Positions 26,001 through 36,634 of a stretch of DNA of 64,000 nucleotides are shown here, piece after piece. The position numbers and the translations under genes were made by a program. Within the stretch, counting starts at the first letter, position 1, and each line of letters begins with the position of its first letter. The DNA is from Crambe crambe (taxonomy: Eukaryota; Porifera; Demospongiae; Poecilosclerida; Crambeidae), in contig OZ004594.1 in the NCBI GenBank assembly GCA_963924555.1, positions 1,302,001-1,366,000 of the forward strand, written 5' to 3'. The notes below the pieces were generated by a model that ran no database searches, had not been told where the DNA came from, and saw only the letters and a program-made list of their open reading frames with translations.

Positions 26001-29000
26001 AGTCAAAGATCCAGGATAAGGAAGGTATTCCTCCTGACCAACAGAGACTCTTCTTTGCTGGAAAGCAACTTGAAGATGGCTGTACATTATCAGACTATGA
26101 CATTCAGAAGGAGTCCACCCTTCATCTTGTATTGCGTCTGCAAAATGTAATATTTGTGAAGACGCTTACTGACAAAACCATCACCCTTGAGTTTGAAGCT
26201 TTTGATACAATTGAGAGTGTTAAGTCAAAGATCCAGGACAAGGAAGGTATTCCTCCTAACCAACAAATACTCATCTTTGATGGGAAGCAACTTGAAGATG
26301 GTCATACATTATCAGATTATGACATTCAGAAGGAGTCCGCCCTTCATCTTGTGCAAAATGTAATATTTGTGAAGGCGCTTACTGGCAAAATCATCACCCT
26401 TGAGTTTGAAGCTTTTGATACAATTGAGAGTGTTAAGTCAAAGATCCAGGACAAGGAAGGTGTTCCTCCTAGCCAACAAATACTCATCTTTGATGGGAAG
26501 CAACTTGAAGATGGTCATACATTATCAGATTATGACATTCAGAAGGAGTCCGCCCTTCATCTTGTGCAAAATGTAATATTTGTGAAGGCGCTTACTGGCA
26601 AAATCATCACCCTTGAGTTTGAAGCTTCTGGTACTATTAAGAGTGTTAAGTCAAAGATCCAGGACAAGGAAGGTGTTCCTCCTAGCCAACAAATACTCAT
26701 CTTTGATGGGAAGCAACTTGAAGATGGTCATACATTATCAGATTATGACATTCAGAAGGAGTCCACCCTTCATCTTGTGCAAAATGTAATATTTGTGAAG
26801 GCGCTTCTTACTGGCAAAATCATCACCCTTGAGTTTGAAGCTTCTGATACAATTGAGAGGATTAAGTCAAAGATTCAGGATAAGGAAGGAATTCCTCCTG
26901 ACCAACAGAGACTCATCCTTGCTGGGAAGCAACTTGAAGATGGCCGTATATCATCGGACTATAACATTCAGGGGGGGTCCACCCTTTATCTTTTATTGTG
27001 TCTGCAAAATTTAATATTTGTGAAGACGCTTACTGACAAAACTATCACCCTTGAGTTTGAAGCTTTTGGTACAATTGAGAGAGTTAAGTCAAAGATCCAG
27101 GATAAGGAAGGTATTCCTCCTGACCAACAGAGACTCTTCTTTGCTGGAAAGCAACTTGAAGATGGCTGTACATTATCAGACTATGACATTCAGAAGGAGT
27201 CCACCCTTCATCTTGTATTGCGTCTGCAAAATGTAATATTTGTGAAGACGCTTACTGACAAAACCATCACCCTTGAGTTTGAAGCTTCTGGTACAATTGA
27301 GAGTGTTAAGTCAAAGATCCAGGACAAGCAAGGTATTCCTCCTAATCAGCAAGTACTCGTCTTCGATGGGAAGCAACTTATGGATGGATGTGCATTGTCA
27401 GATTACAATATTCATGACAATGATCTGCTTCATCTTATGATGCAGATATTTGTGAAGACTGAAGATGAAAAAATCATAACCCTCTTTATAAAACCAACTC
27501 ACACCATTGAAAGTATCAAATTCAGTATTAAAGATAAATGTATGATCTTACCACATCTACAGCAACTTTTGTTTGCTACTAAGGAACTTTCTGAAAATGA
27601 CCTCACTGTTTCTTACTATATGATCAAGAACAACTCAACTCTTCATTTATACAAGTGTGAGTATTATAAATAACAAAGTGGCTATTCATCCGGCAGCCGG
27701 ACGCTATTAGCACAGGGCTATATGTCCAGCAGTCTAATATTAATACATAAGCCAGTGAACCTATGTATTTAGAAAAAAAGTAGTGGCTAGGGCTAGGCTT
27801 GGGCTATAGGGCTAGGGCTAGAGCTAGAGGCTAGGAGGCTAGGGCTCTTGCAAGGGAGGAAGTGCAGCGAGCGTTAGGTGTATGGGATGTACTATTCACG
27901 CACTGTTGTGACTCTAAGGCTAGGCAACACTCGCTCAGCTTGCAGTGCGGGCCCAAAGGGCTGCCTAAGGCAACCAAAGAGAGGTTAGAAGTATAAATAT
28001 CACTTTCAAAGTTACTTTTGCAGCATTGCCACTGTAGTGCATCGGTTAGTTCTGTGTGGTTTGGAATGCCTGGTCATGGGTTCGAGTCCTGCAATTGCTC
28101 TTCTCGATCTTTGAAAATTTTCTAAAGTGCCAGCACTGCCAGACATAATTATAGCTCTGTGAAAATAGTATTCGGCTGCCGGACGAATAGCCACAGCATA
28201 TAAATTATATGCTTGCACACCCAAAACATTGTATTTATTCTTTAGCTGGTGATAGGCTATCCTATTTATTATCGCTCCCTGCTCCTGTCCGCCCCCTCCT
28301 AAAGAAGCAGTTGGACTGGGACAATGAAGTGGACAGGGACCTGCATTTCATAGCAGATGATTATATGTTGGACTGGGAGAAGAAACTCGCAAATCAATTG
28401 GGAATAACCCTTAGTGATATATACAATATCAAAGCAGAACATTATAAGCCTGCTCTCATAAGGTAAGTAAGATTCAATTGCAAGTAGTTCATTATAGCTA
28501 TCAAGGTATGATTATTTATCTCTTCAGGAGAGCAATCTTGAGGAAGTGGAAGGAAAAGCAAGGTGTCCATGCCACCTATCGTCACTTGCTGGACCTATGC
28601 TGTCAGGGAAGGGCTGCACATACTGCTGCAGCCATTTGTGAAGTCCTGAGGAAAGAGAGAGGTACTACTACATGTGGTCACTATTGATTTCCATGACAAC
28701 TTAAGCTAATAATTTTATGGACGGGTGGGTGGGTAATTTAATTAGCCAGAGGTGACCAGACCAGTTCAGATGCATCAAAATTGATACTACCCTGTAATAA
28801 GATCATCTGAAGTCATTGTATAATGTGAGCCTTTCTACTCTTGAGATTAGCTAACAACCATGGATGTTTATCCTTTAGGTAAAAAAACAGAAAAGACAGA
28901 TGTTGATGAAGAAGTAGAAGATGCTGAGGAAGAAACAGCAGATCCTGATGACAATGATGATGAATTAGCAAATGCTAAAGATGCTGATGAAGAAACAGAT

Positions 29001-31658
29001 GCTAACGATGAAGAAGCAGTTGCAGATGACTTCATCAAGGTTATTGAGGAAGCTGCTGCTAATGATAAGGAGATTGAAAGGAAGATGGCTCACTCCACCT
29101 TTGTTGGTCCTCCAGGCTCTGGCAAGAGTTCATTCATGGATCGTCTACTAGGTAGGCAGAGGAAGCAATTCTCCCCTTCCACCGGAGTGTGTGGTACCAT
29201 CATCATGGTCGACATTGACGTAACTAAATCGTGCCCTCTCCAGGCGGTTAACATACTAGAGTCTGATGTTTGGGAAGAAGTCGAATGTAACGAATCATTT
29301 GTGGGGCAAATGGATGTTAGAAATGAACCAGAAGGTACCGAATCATTTATTGAACAAGAAACACACCTTGAGGACACTGAAGAATTCAAGGAAGTTATAC
29401 CAAATTTCAAAGAAAGTGTTAAACCTGACATGCCAGCCCAGTCAGCTGCCAGTCTAACTGCAGCAACAACCACTCCCCCCATTGAAGAGATGACTACCAG
29501 TCTCCCAATCAAATCAAAAATTATCACATTGAAGTTTGATGATAACACCCGTTCAGTGATTAAGAAGTATGGGTTCAAGAAATTCAAGAAATATCTCAAG
29601 AAAACCTTTTCCCTGTACCTCAGAGACACCGGAGGCCAGGTGGAGTTCCAAGAAATTATAGGTCTTCTCATTTTTGGCCCATCTATCATCTTCTTTCTTT
29701 TTAACATCAATCTTGGATTTCAGGAAAACTTCAGCATTGAATACAGGGTTACTGCTAGCAAGTCTACCAACCAGTACACCTCTTCTATCACTACAGAAGA
29801 AGCCCTTCTCCAGTGCTTGTCCACTGTGTATGCTATGGACACATCAACTGAAAGCCGTGTCAAGACACACAAGCCTCTTGTATTTATTGTTGGCACTCAC
29901 ATCGATGAGCTTCAAGCCAGAATCAAAGATAAGGATCTGGTTGATGCCAAAATTGCCGAGATGAATCAACACTTGCATTCATTGCTTACTGATAATGGTT
30001 TTCGTGATCTTGTTGAGTATTATGATGCAGATGAAGGTAAGGTCATGTTTACTATCAATAACATGTCTGACATCGATGACGATTTCATGTTTGTTCGAAG
30101 ACGAGTTGAAAATTTAATCAAAGGTCGTGATGAGTTCACCATCAGATACCCACTCAAGTACCTGTTATTCTGCCTCGACTTACAATTCAGAAAAGAATGC
30201 ATATTGACTCTCAAGGAATGCAAGGCCATGGCAGCAGTATATGGTATCATAGGAGACCAAGTAATTGACCTCCTACATTTCCTTCACTTCAGAATTGGTG
30301 TCATCCGATACTTCGATGTCAAAGGTTTGAGACACATTATCGTTAAAGAGCCTCAAGTTCTCTTCAATAAAGTGACCGATCTCATCATCAAAACCTTCTC
30401 TTCTACATTCCTCAGGGACAGAGAGAGAAGTGATTTCAAGAAGAGGGGCATTTTTTCAGCATCTTCCTTCAAAAGCGTTATTGAAACTGATGACAAGATT
30501 ACCTCAAGCGAGTTTCTACAACTTTTGGTTCACCTCCGCATTATTGCTCCATTCCCCACACCAGAAGGTCAGGAAAAGAAATACTTCATGCCGTGTGTTC
30601 TTAATCATGTTCCAGAATCCAAATCAACTCTTCACACAGATATCTTATCTCTGGCTATCACATTCGAACGTAGACATTGTCCTAAAGGTGTGTTTGGCGT
30701 CCTGGTTACCCACATCATGACCCCAGAATCAGATCTAAAAGCCGAGTATCGAACCGAATTCCAACTCATGGAAGAAAGGATATTCAAAGATCAAGTGTCT
30801 TTTAATGTCATATCATACGAAGAAGAAGTAGATGAAATGTCTATTAAAGTTAATCGTTCTCATCTCGAGATCAGTTTCTTTCCTTATTCACCAGCTGAAG
30901 ACCGTGAAGTATCAATTGAAGAAGTTTGTAGCACCATTCGTGAGATTCTGGAGAAATTGATCATTAAATCTTTCAGAGATCTGCACTATAATGAAGAGAG
31001 AGTCAAACCAATAATGTGTCTCAGGTGTGAAGAGTGCAATGAACTCCATCAAGTTAGAAGAGCAAAAAAAATGACATGCAAGAAAATGCGTAAAAATATT
31101 CATATTCCACCTCAAGGAAGATATTGGTATGGAAAAGGTCAGTCGATACATTTTAATTGATGCTTATTTTATATTATTATGTGATCGTATTTTTCATCCA
31201 TGCAGGTTCATCTGATAGTGTCTGTAAAAGAAGTGCTAAAGTTGCTAAAAATGACGAAGAAAGAGCAGAACTAGGTAATGATTATATCATGCTATAGATT
31301 GTGGCATGATATGCTTGCATTTGTATTTATGATCAGGTATCACTAGCTATGTATTTGTATACTATTTTCAGGCAAAGATGATCATCAAGAAGTATTCCAT
31401 GAAGTGAAGTCACTGGCTGCCAAGTGGGAAAGGCTTGCTGGCAGACTGCATCTCAGTACTGACTGCATTGCAATCATTGGAGAAAATAATCGTGGAAATG
31501 TGGTGAAATGTCTCTCTTTGGCATTGGAAGAATGGCTGGACTTGAATTACAACTATGTGCGATATGGGAAGCCAAGTTGGAAGATGCTTGCTGAATCAGT
31601 GCGAGGTCTTGACAATAGCCTCTATGAAAAAATTGTTGAGAAGTTTAACATTCACTAG
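23050..31658 (+). CDS. Ubiquitin-like array + death domain + Roc-like GTPase + COR + death domain protein, copy 3
   Basis: Six exons: 23050-27656, 28246-28462, 28528-28661, 28879-31137, 31206-31274 and 31372-31658. All phases agree and give about 2,523 residues; the first exon is not identified. In order: 21 ubiquitin-like domains without Gly-Gly ends; a first death domain split over two exons ([20 protein letters not shown], then [40 protein letters not shown]); an acidic linker; a G-domain ([28 protein letters not shown]); a COR-like region; a Cys-rich patch; and a C-terminal death domain ([18 protein letters not shown]). The exon after the array ends in AAGT before GTGAGT, and the next starts CTGGTGATAGG, so the join is in frame. 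Likely a signalling scaffold. Partners unknown. Confidence 0.85.
23057..27655 (+). repeat. 21-unit ubiquitin-like coding repeat array
   Basis: Same kind of array as in copy 2, with its own variants: [22 protein letters not shown] and LVLGLQN unit ends, [10 protein letters not shown] insertions, and [12 protein letters not shown] (Lys63-Glu64 equivalents replaced by Gly-Gly) in units 9 and 18. Units 8-18 are highly similar to each other. The last unit is strongly diverged ([19 protein letters not shown], ending STLHLYK). No unit carries the C-terminal LRGG. Confidence 0.95.
27678..28194. mobile_element. MITE in the intron after the array (copy 3)
   Basis: The left end GTGGCTATTCATCCGGCAGC is mirrored at the right end by CGGCTGCCGGACGAATAGCCAC in the intron between the array exon and the first death-domain exon. 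The interior has degenerate GGGCTA/GGCTAG repeats (27787-27845) and a tRNA-like stretch. No open frame of note. Confidence 0.75.
28023..28098 (+). repeat. tRNA-derived (SINE-like) stretch inside the MITE
   Basis: A 76-base stretch has an A-box-like GTAGTGCATCGGTTAG and a good B box, GGTTCGAGTCC, at tRNA spacing. The ends GCATTGC and GCAATTGC could form an imperfect acceptor stem. The anticodon arm does not fold well, so this is more likely a tRNA relic or SINE head than a working tRNA gene. Confidence 0.4.
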
Positions 31659-31772
31659 AAAACCTAGCTACAATGCTGTGTCAGTTTTTATAATTCTTGT
31701 GGTAAAATTAACGGAGGGCGTGGTGATAAAAATTCGCGGGAAAAAAAAGAGCGCGCCGGGAAGTAGCTAGCC

Positions 31773-32812
31773 ATGGCCAGAAGCAACCACCTTAGACAGC
31801 CTTATGACCAACTGGACAAACTGAACTCTACAGTAGAAGGAATAATGAAGTGCGGTATCAGTATGGCTGAGGATATGCAGGTATATTAAATAGATGACAG
31901 TTCACCATCATTGTCTAATTCCACCCCCTTGCTGTACAATAGGAAGAAGAACAGAAGTACAGTAACCATGTTGATGAAATTGAGCAGTACTTGTTGGAGT
32001 TTGCCAAGCTTTCAGACGATGTCAACCTTAGAAAGGCAGCTATGGATAAAGTGCAACAGGTCAATTCAGATGTCCAGGAAGATGAAGTGAGTATTAAAGG
32101 GTCATATTTTACTATTAATTCATGTCCCCCCCTCCCCCTTTCTTGAAGGAGCCTCCTGAACTTTCAAAGGTGTTTCTGGCCTGTCTGAGTGAGCTCCAGT
32201 TGTCACAAAAGACTTCATATGACCCCTCCTCCCACCCCATCGTCAAAGACTTCATGGATCAGGTCCGAGGCACCAATATGAACTCTGACGACGAAGAAGA
32301 GACACGAGAAGGTGATGTAGAGAGTGACTTGGTGGTGGGACAGGTGGACAAAAGCCTCAAGTGTCCCTTGACAAAGGTGTTTTACGAGGATCCAGTCACT
32401 AGCACTGCTTGCAAGCATTCGTATTCCAAATCTGCCATCATAGCCCATATAAGGCAAAGGTAATGCAGTAATGGATCACATGATTCATGTTGTCATACCC
32501 TCAATGAAGTGTGAACACTCTTAATGAAGCATAACGCATAGTGGAGTGTGATTATACACATCACCTGGTATAGTGATTTCTTGCCTTCTTGACTGAATGT
32601 GAACAGCTGCATGAGTTTCTTGTAATAGTGTTCTTGTTTGTTTGTTTGTTTGTTTGTTTTCCAGTCATAGACCAGTTGCCAAATGTCCAGTGTGTGGTGC
32701 AGCTCTCAACGAGAGTGACCTGGTCCCCGACAAGAAGTTGGAGAAGTTAGTCCGCAAGGCAAAGAAGCAGAAATCAAAAAATCCATCCCCTCGAAAAGTA
32801 GTAAAACTGTAA
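31773..32812 (+). CDS. NSMCE2: E3 SUMO ligase NSE2/MMS21-like, copy 3
   Basis: Exons 31773-31880, 31943-32086, 32149-32459 and 32665-32812 give 236 residues. The complete SP-RING is present (CPLTKVFYEDPVTS, CKHSYSKSAIIAHI, CPVCGAALNESDLV), along with the helical N-terminal part expected to dock on SMC5. The sequence is nearly that of copy 1; the tail is RKVVKL, one residue shorter than copy 1. It starts about 115 bp after the death-domain gene. It is one of two copies in the window that look able to work as SUMO ligases. Homology between segmental copies ends about 100 bp after its stop, so no exon-3 relic and no GRB2-like gene follow. Confidence 0.85.
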
Positions 32813-33058
32813 TCAATAACATAATAGGGACCCTCACACATTGATCTAGTCCTGATTCTGACATTAAGAGAACATCACAAACAAATCCATGACACCATTG
32901 CTAGCTGTCAACAGCTATAATGCATCATCCATAATGTTATCACTTCATGACCTTCAGCATGCCAGAACACCCTTCACCCCCCCCCCCCCCCCCCCCCCCC
33001 CCCTGGAATGAGTGATCAAATGAACTGCACAAACCATAATTTCAAAAATTCTATGATG
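32813..33058. other. Boundary of the segmental duplication, with a poly-C run
   Basis: Similarity to copies 1 and 2 fades at about 32910. A run of 27 C at 32977-33003 follows. This is the junction between the repeated block and the unique region; the homopolymer could be an assembly weak point. Confidence 0.7.
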
Positions 33059-36000
33059 TCACAATACATCTGTTAGCGTTGGAGTGGTGGAGAAGTAAGT
33101 GTTGAGTGCAGCCTTGAGTTCCGATGCTCGATGTTGTTCCTCTTGTTGAAATCTCTGAATGGTGGCTTTCTGTTGAGTCACCTTGTATTCAAGATGGCTC
33201 TTCTCCTCCATCAGCACTTTGACTTCACTCCCTCTTTTTGCTTCAATTTCTATGGAGTGGTTATAGCAAGAGTAAGGGATTTATACAAGTCAGGGAGAGT
33301 AAGGGATTTGTAAAGTCTGGAGATTGCATTTGTCCTGTTTGGAGGGCTTTACTCAATTATCGGACACCTTATACCTACCAATTCTCTGTTGTCGTTCATC
33401 TTCCAGCTGCTTCTTTAGATTTCTGAGCTCCTTTTGATGCTTGTCTCTCTCCTCTGTCAGCTCCTTAATGGCTTCTTTATGGGATTTCTTGACTTGAATC
33501 CAATCACTTCTTTCTGATTCAAGTTCCTGAAAAAAAAAATCAGGTAACAGTGATTGGTTGTGGTTATTGTTGTTGTTGATCTTACCTGCTGAGTTGCTTT
33601 TATCCGGTGTTTTAGGTTAGTACAATCTTCTTCTAGTCTTGTCATTTCCGATTGGTACTTGGAGATCTTTGTCTGAAGTGCTTCAATTGCAAGCTATAAT
33701 TATTTATAGACCATAAGTATAAATAAAACATTAGAACTTGTAAACTTGTGAAAACTACTGATGGTTAACTGCTACAATCAGTTCTATACCTTATGGTTGC
33801 TCTTTATCTCTTCCATCTGATCTTCTAGGTGGCTTGTCTTCATTTTCTGGAGCTTTAGTGTTTGTTCTAGCTTCCCCACTTCCTCGGCAGCCCTCCCTCT
33901 CTCTTCCCCACTCCGTACCCTCATGACCCTGACTTCCTATCAAGATGATAAGGAAGTCATCATAATAGGTTTCTATGTACCAGCCTGAGACGATGATTTT
34001 ATCTATTTTGGAGAACTTACTTCCTCCAATTTTGCCAAGTGTTGTTCACTCTCATGCAGTTTCCTTGTCAGCATTGTCTCTTTGTCTTTGAACTCTTCCC
34101 CGCACAATGATAACTATAATAATTATCATTACATGAAAAATACCTTCCACTCTGAGCTTTAATGGTTTACCTCTTTGTGGTGACTGTCTTGTAGTTGAGT
34201 GAATTGAGTCACATGCCTTGTTTCCTTCTCACTAAGTTGAGCTGCATGCATGAGAAACTCTTTAACTTGTACTCATTCCCCTCAGATCTCATATGATCCA
34301 GTAGCTAGCTGTATCATGCATACCTTCTAGGAGTTTGAGTCCCCCTGACCTAGCTGTATCATGCATACCTTCCACTGACCTGGCTATATTATATATAGCT
34401 GTATCATGCATACCTTCCAGGAGTTTGACTCGAGATTGTAACTCTCTTTGTATAGTATCACGTTCTTGACAAGCAGCTGCCACTTTCCCCTCCAAAATTT
34501 TCACTTCCATCTCCAGAGAATGAATCTATTACACACACACACACAATTAAACCTTCACATCCCACTCAACCACATTAAAGGAACCACACATTAATTTTAA
34601 ACACTTGTTATACTTACCTTAGTCTCATCTGCTGCTTTTTTGGCATTGGCATCCATAGAGTTCCTTCTGCTTCTCTCCTTTAGAGATGAAATTTCCTACG
34701 GGTCAAGAAAGAAATATGAGTTTTGCATGAAGTATTATTAAGACTACCTTTTCTAGCTCCTCAATTTTGGACTGCAAGATCTCCTCATTAGAGGAGGCCT
34801 TGATTTCTGTTTCCTGCAGATGTTTGCTCATTTCCTCACCCTTGGAAAGACTTGTTCTCAGAGCACTCTGAACTTCCAACAGTCTGTCTCATCAAATTGG
34901 ATTCACATAATATGGTACTCTTCGTCAATATGACAGTATAAGCAAGTCGTACCTGGTCTCCAATCTTGCAATCATTACATCTCTTTCTTCCAAGTGCGCC
35001 TTCAAGTCAGCTATTTCACACTGAGAGAGCCTACATAGTAATAATTTTATGGAAGAGTCAAACATTAATTTTAAGACTGTACATACTGAGTGTTTTGGAT
35101 GAATGCTGTTCTTTCTGAGTCCAGTGTATCCAACATCTCCATCATCTGATTGAATAAATAAACAAAAACAAACAAATGAACAAACAAAAAATAAGCAAAC
35201 AAACAAACAAACTGCTAGCGGGACATGAATGAGAGTAGACACCTCGTTAATTAGCTATAGAGGAATTGGCACAATTTTTGATCAGTTGTATACATACCTT
35301 GTGTTTGGCATCACTGTGTAGCTGGGTGAGTTGGGCTGAGAGTTGCATGGTCTCTGCTTGATGGTGAGCCTCCTTTGTGTGATGATCTAGTCTCAGAGAA
35401 ATGACACTGCCTGGAGGGGGAGGGAGGGGGGGGAGGGGGAGGGGATTTCAAAGAGGGATTGTGTGATTAGGCTCATCGGACATGCTCACTCACTTATAGC
35501 TTCAATGATGTCTGATGGTATGCTATTTCCCTCCACTTTCAAGGTAATCAAGTAACTGTTGTTCCTGAGAGCTAATAGTATCTTCCTGCCCCCAACGACT
35601 CCGATATTATTCCAACGTAAATCTGTAATAAGATATCAAGTATCTGGGATTTAACAGCTAGCTGAACAGAGGTAATTCCTGAATGATGTGGCTATTATCT
35701 TACCCAGTTCCTCAAGTGTATTGTTCAGGAGGAGTAGACTGGCTATGTGTGCTGCTCCAGTGTGGTCGATGTGATTGCTTCGCAGGTCGAGGGAACGGAG
35801 AAAGGAGTTCATTGCTAGCCCTTCACATAACACCTTTACGTCACTCTCATGCATCCCAATCCCATTCCATTCCAAACTGAGTCTGGTTCAAAATTGAAAA
35901 ATTGTTGTTAACACTGTGGTCACCCTGGCACCATGATATGATTCACTGTATTTTTCCTGTCAGCACTCTAGCCACCTCCAGTATTGTTAAATATTGCTCA

Positions 36001-36512
36001 CTTTTCTAGTGTGGTATTCTTCTTCAGTAAAGTAGCAATCATGGTTGTTCCTTTTGACTTGATGCTGTTTCCCTATATGAAGATCTACTCATAAAGATTT
36101 CATCAAGATTTTTTTGCATACCTTTAGGTTAATGGAAGTTATTTGAATGTCATCTTTCAGGAATTCTATCCACTTGCTTAGACCTATAGGATAATGACAT
36201 TCATAAGTTAAGTTGCCAAGCAACATAATGATAAACAATCATGACATTGTGGATCTACTAGCATTCATTAAGCTTTAGTGCTACCGTCATACCTTCATCT
36301 CCTATAAGGCAATCTGAAAGATCTAGTTCAGTGAAGGGATGTCCATGTTGCAAGGTCTTTGCTAAGACTTTGCAGCTCTCTGCCGAGAGACAGTTCCCCG
36401 CAAGTCTGAGGGTGGTACTTCCTGCTTTGCAAGCTTCCAGCACGCAGGATAGTGGTTCTAGATCTCTCTTTTCGCATGTTCTTAAGTATCTATTATAAAT
36501 ATCACCGGCCAT
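33059..36512 (-). CDS. LRRC45: Leucine-rich repeat-containing protein 45
   Basis: Seventeen exons read right to left from the ATG at 36512: 36512-36293, 36183-36122, 36072-36002, 35882-35704, 35622-35494, 35410-35298, 35145-35087, 35030-34953, 34883-34748, 34695-34618, 34525-34414, 34241-34171, 34113-34021, 33936-33790, 33693-33586, 33526-33379 and 33249-33059. They give 664 residues, against about 670 in human LRRC45. The N-terminal third has leucine-rich repeats (TLRLAGNCLSAESCKVLAK, LEWNGIGMHESDV, LRSLDLRSNHIDHTGA, ELDLRWNNIGVVGGRKI). The rest is heptad-rich coiled coil ending LKAALNTYFSTTPTLTDVL. LRRC45 is a centrosome-linker fibre protein needed for centrosome cohesion. It is divergent with PRPF31. 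Confidence 0.92.
34300..34430. repeat. Short triplication around an LRRC45 splice donor
   Basis: TAGCTGTATCATGCATACCTT followed by variants of CCAGGAGTTTGACTC occurs three times. The right-most copy is the genuine exon end (donor at 34413). The others are intronic duplicates that carry the donor sequence too. Confidence 0.6.
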
Positions 36513-36634
36513 TGATGTAGAGCTGTCTTTGTTTACAACTTCTATTTAGCGCTCACCTCGAGATTTCACGCATGCGCAAATGATGCGCATACGCAAATGC
36601 TCAGTGGGCTTTAAATAGAAGAGAAGAAGTAACT
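36513..36634. promoter_or_regulatory. Bidirectional promoter, LRRC45/PRPF31
   Basis: Only 122 bp separate the two start codons. The gap contains CGCATGCGCA at 36569-36578, a palindromic NRF-1-like site, and a second similar word (ATGCGCATACGCA, about 36583-36595). No TATA box. NRF-1-type sites are common in housekeeping promoters of animals; use here is inference. Confidence 0.6.

Noticed and set aside
28023-28098. Functional tRNA gene
   Set aside because: Good B box, but the anticodon arm does not pair properly and the stretch lies within a transposable element, so it was listed only as tRNA-like.
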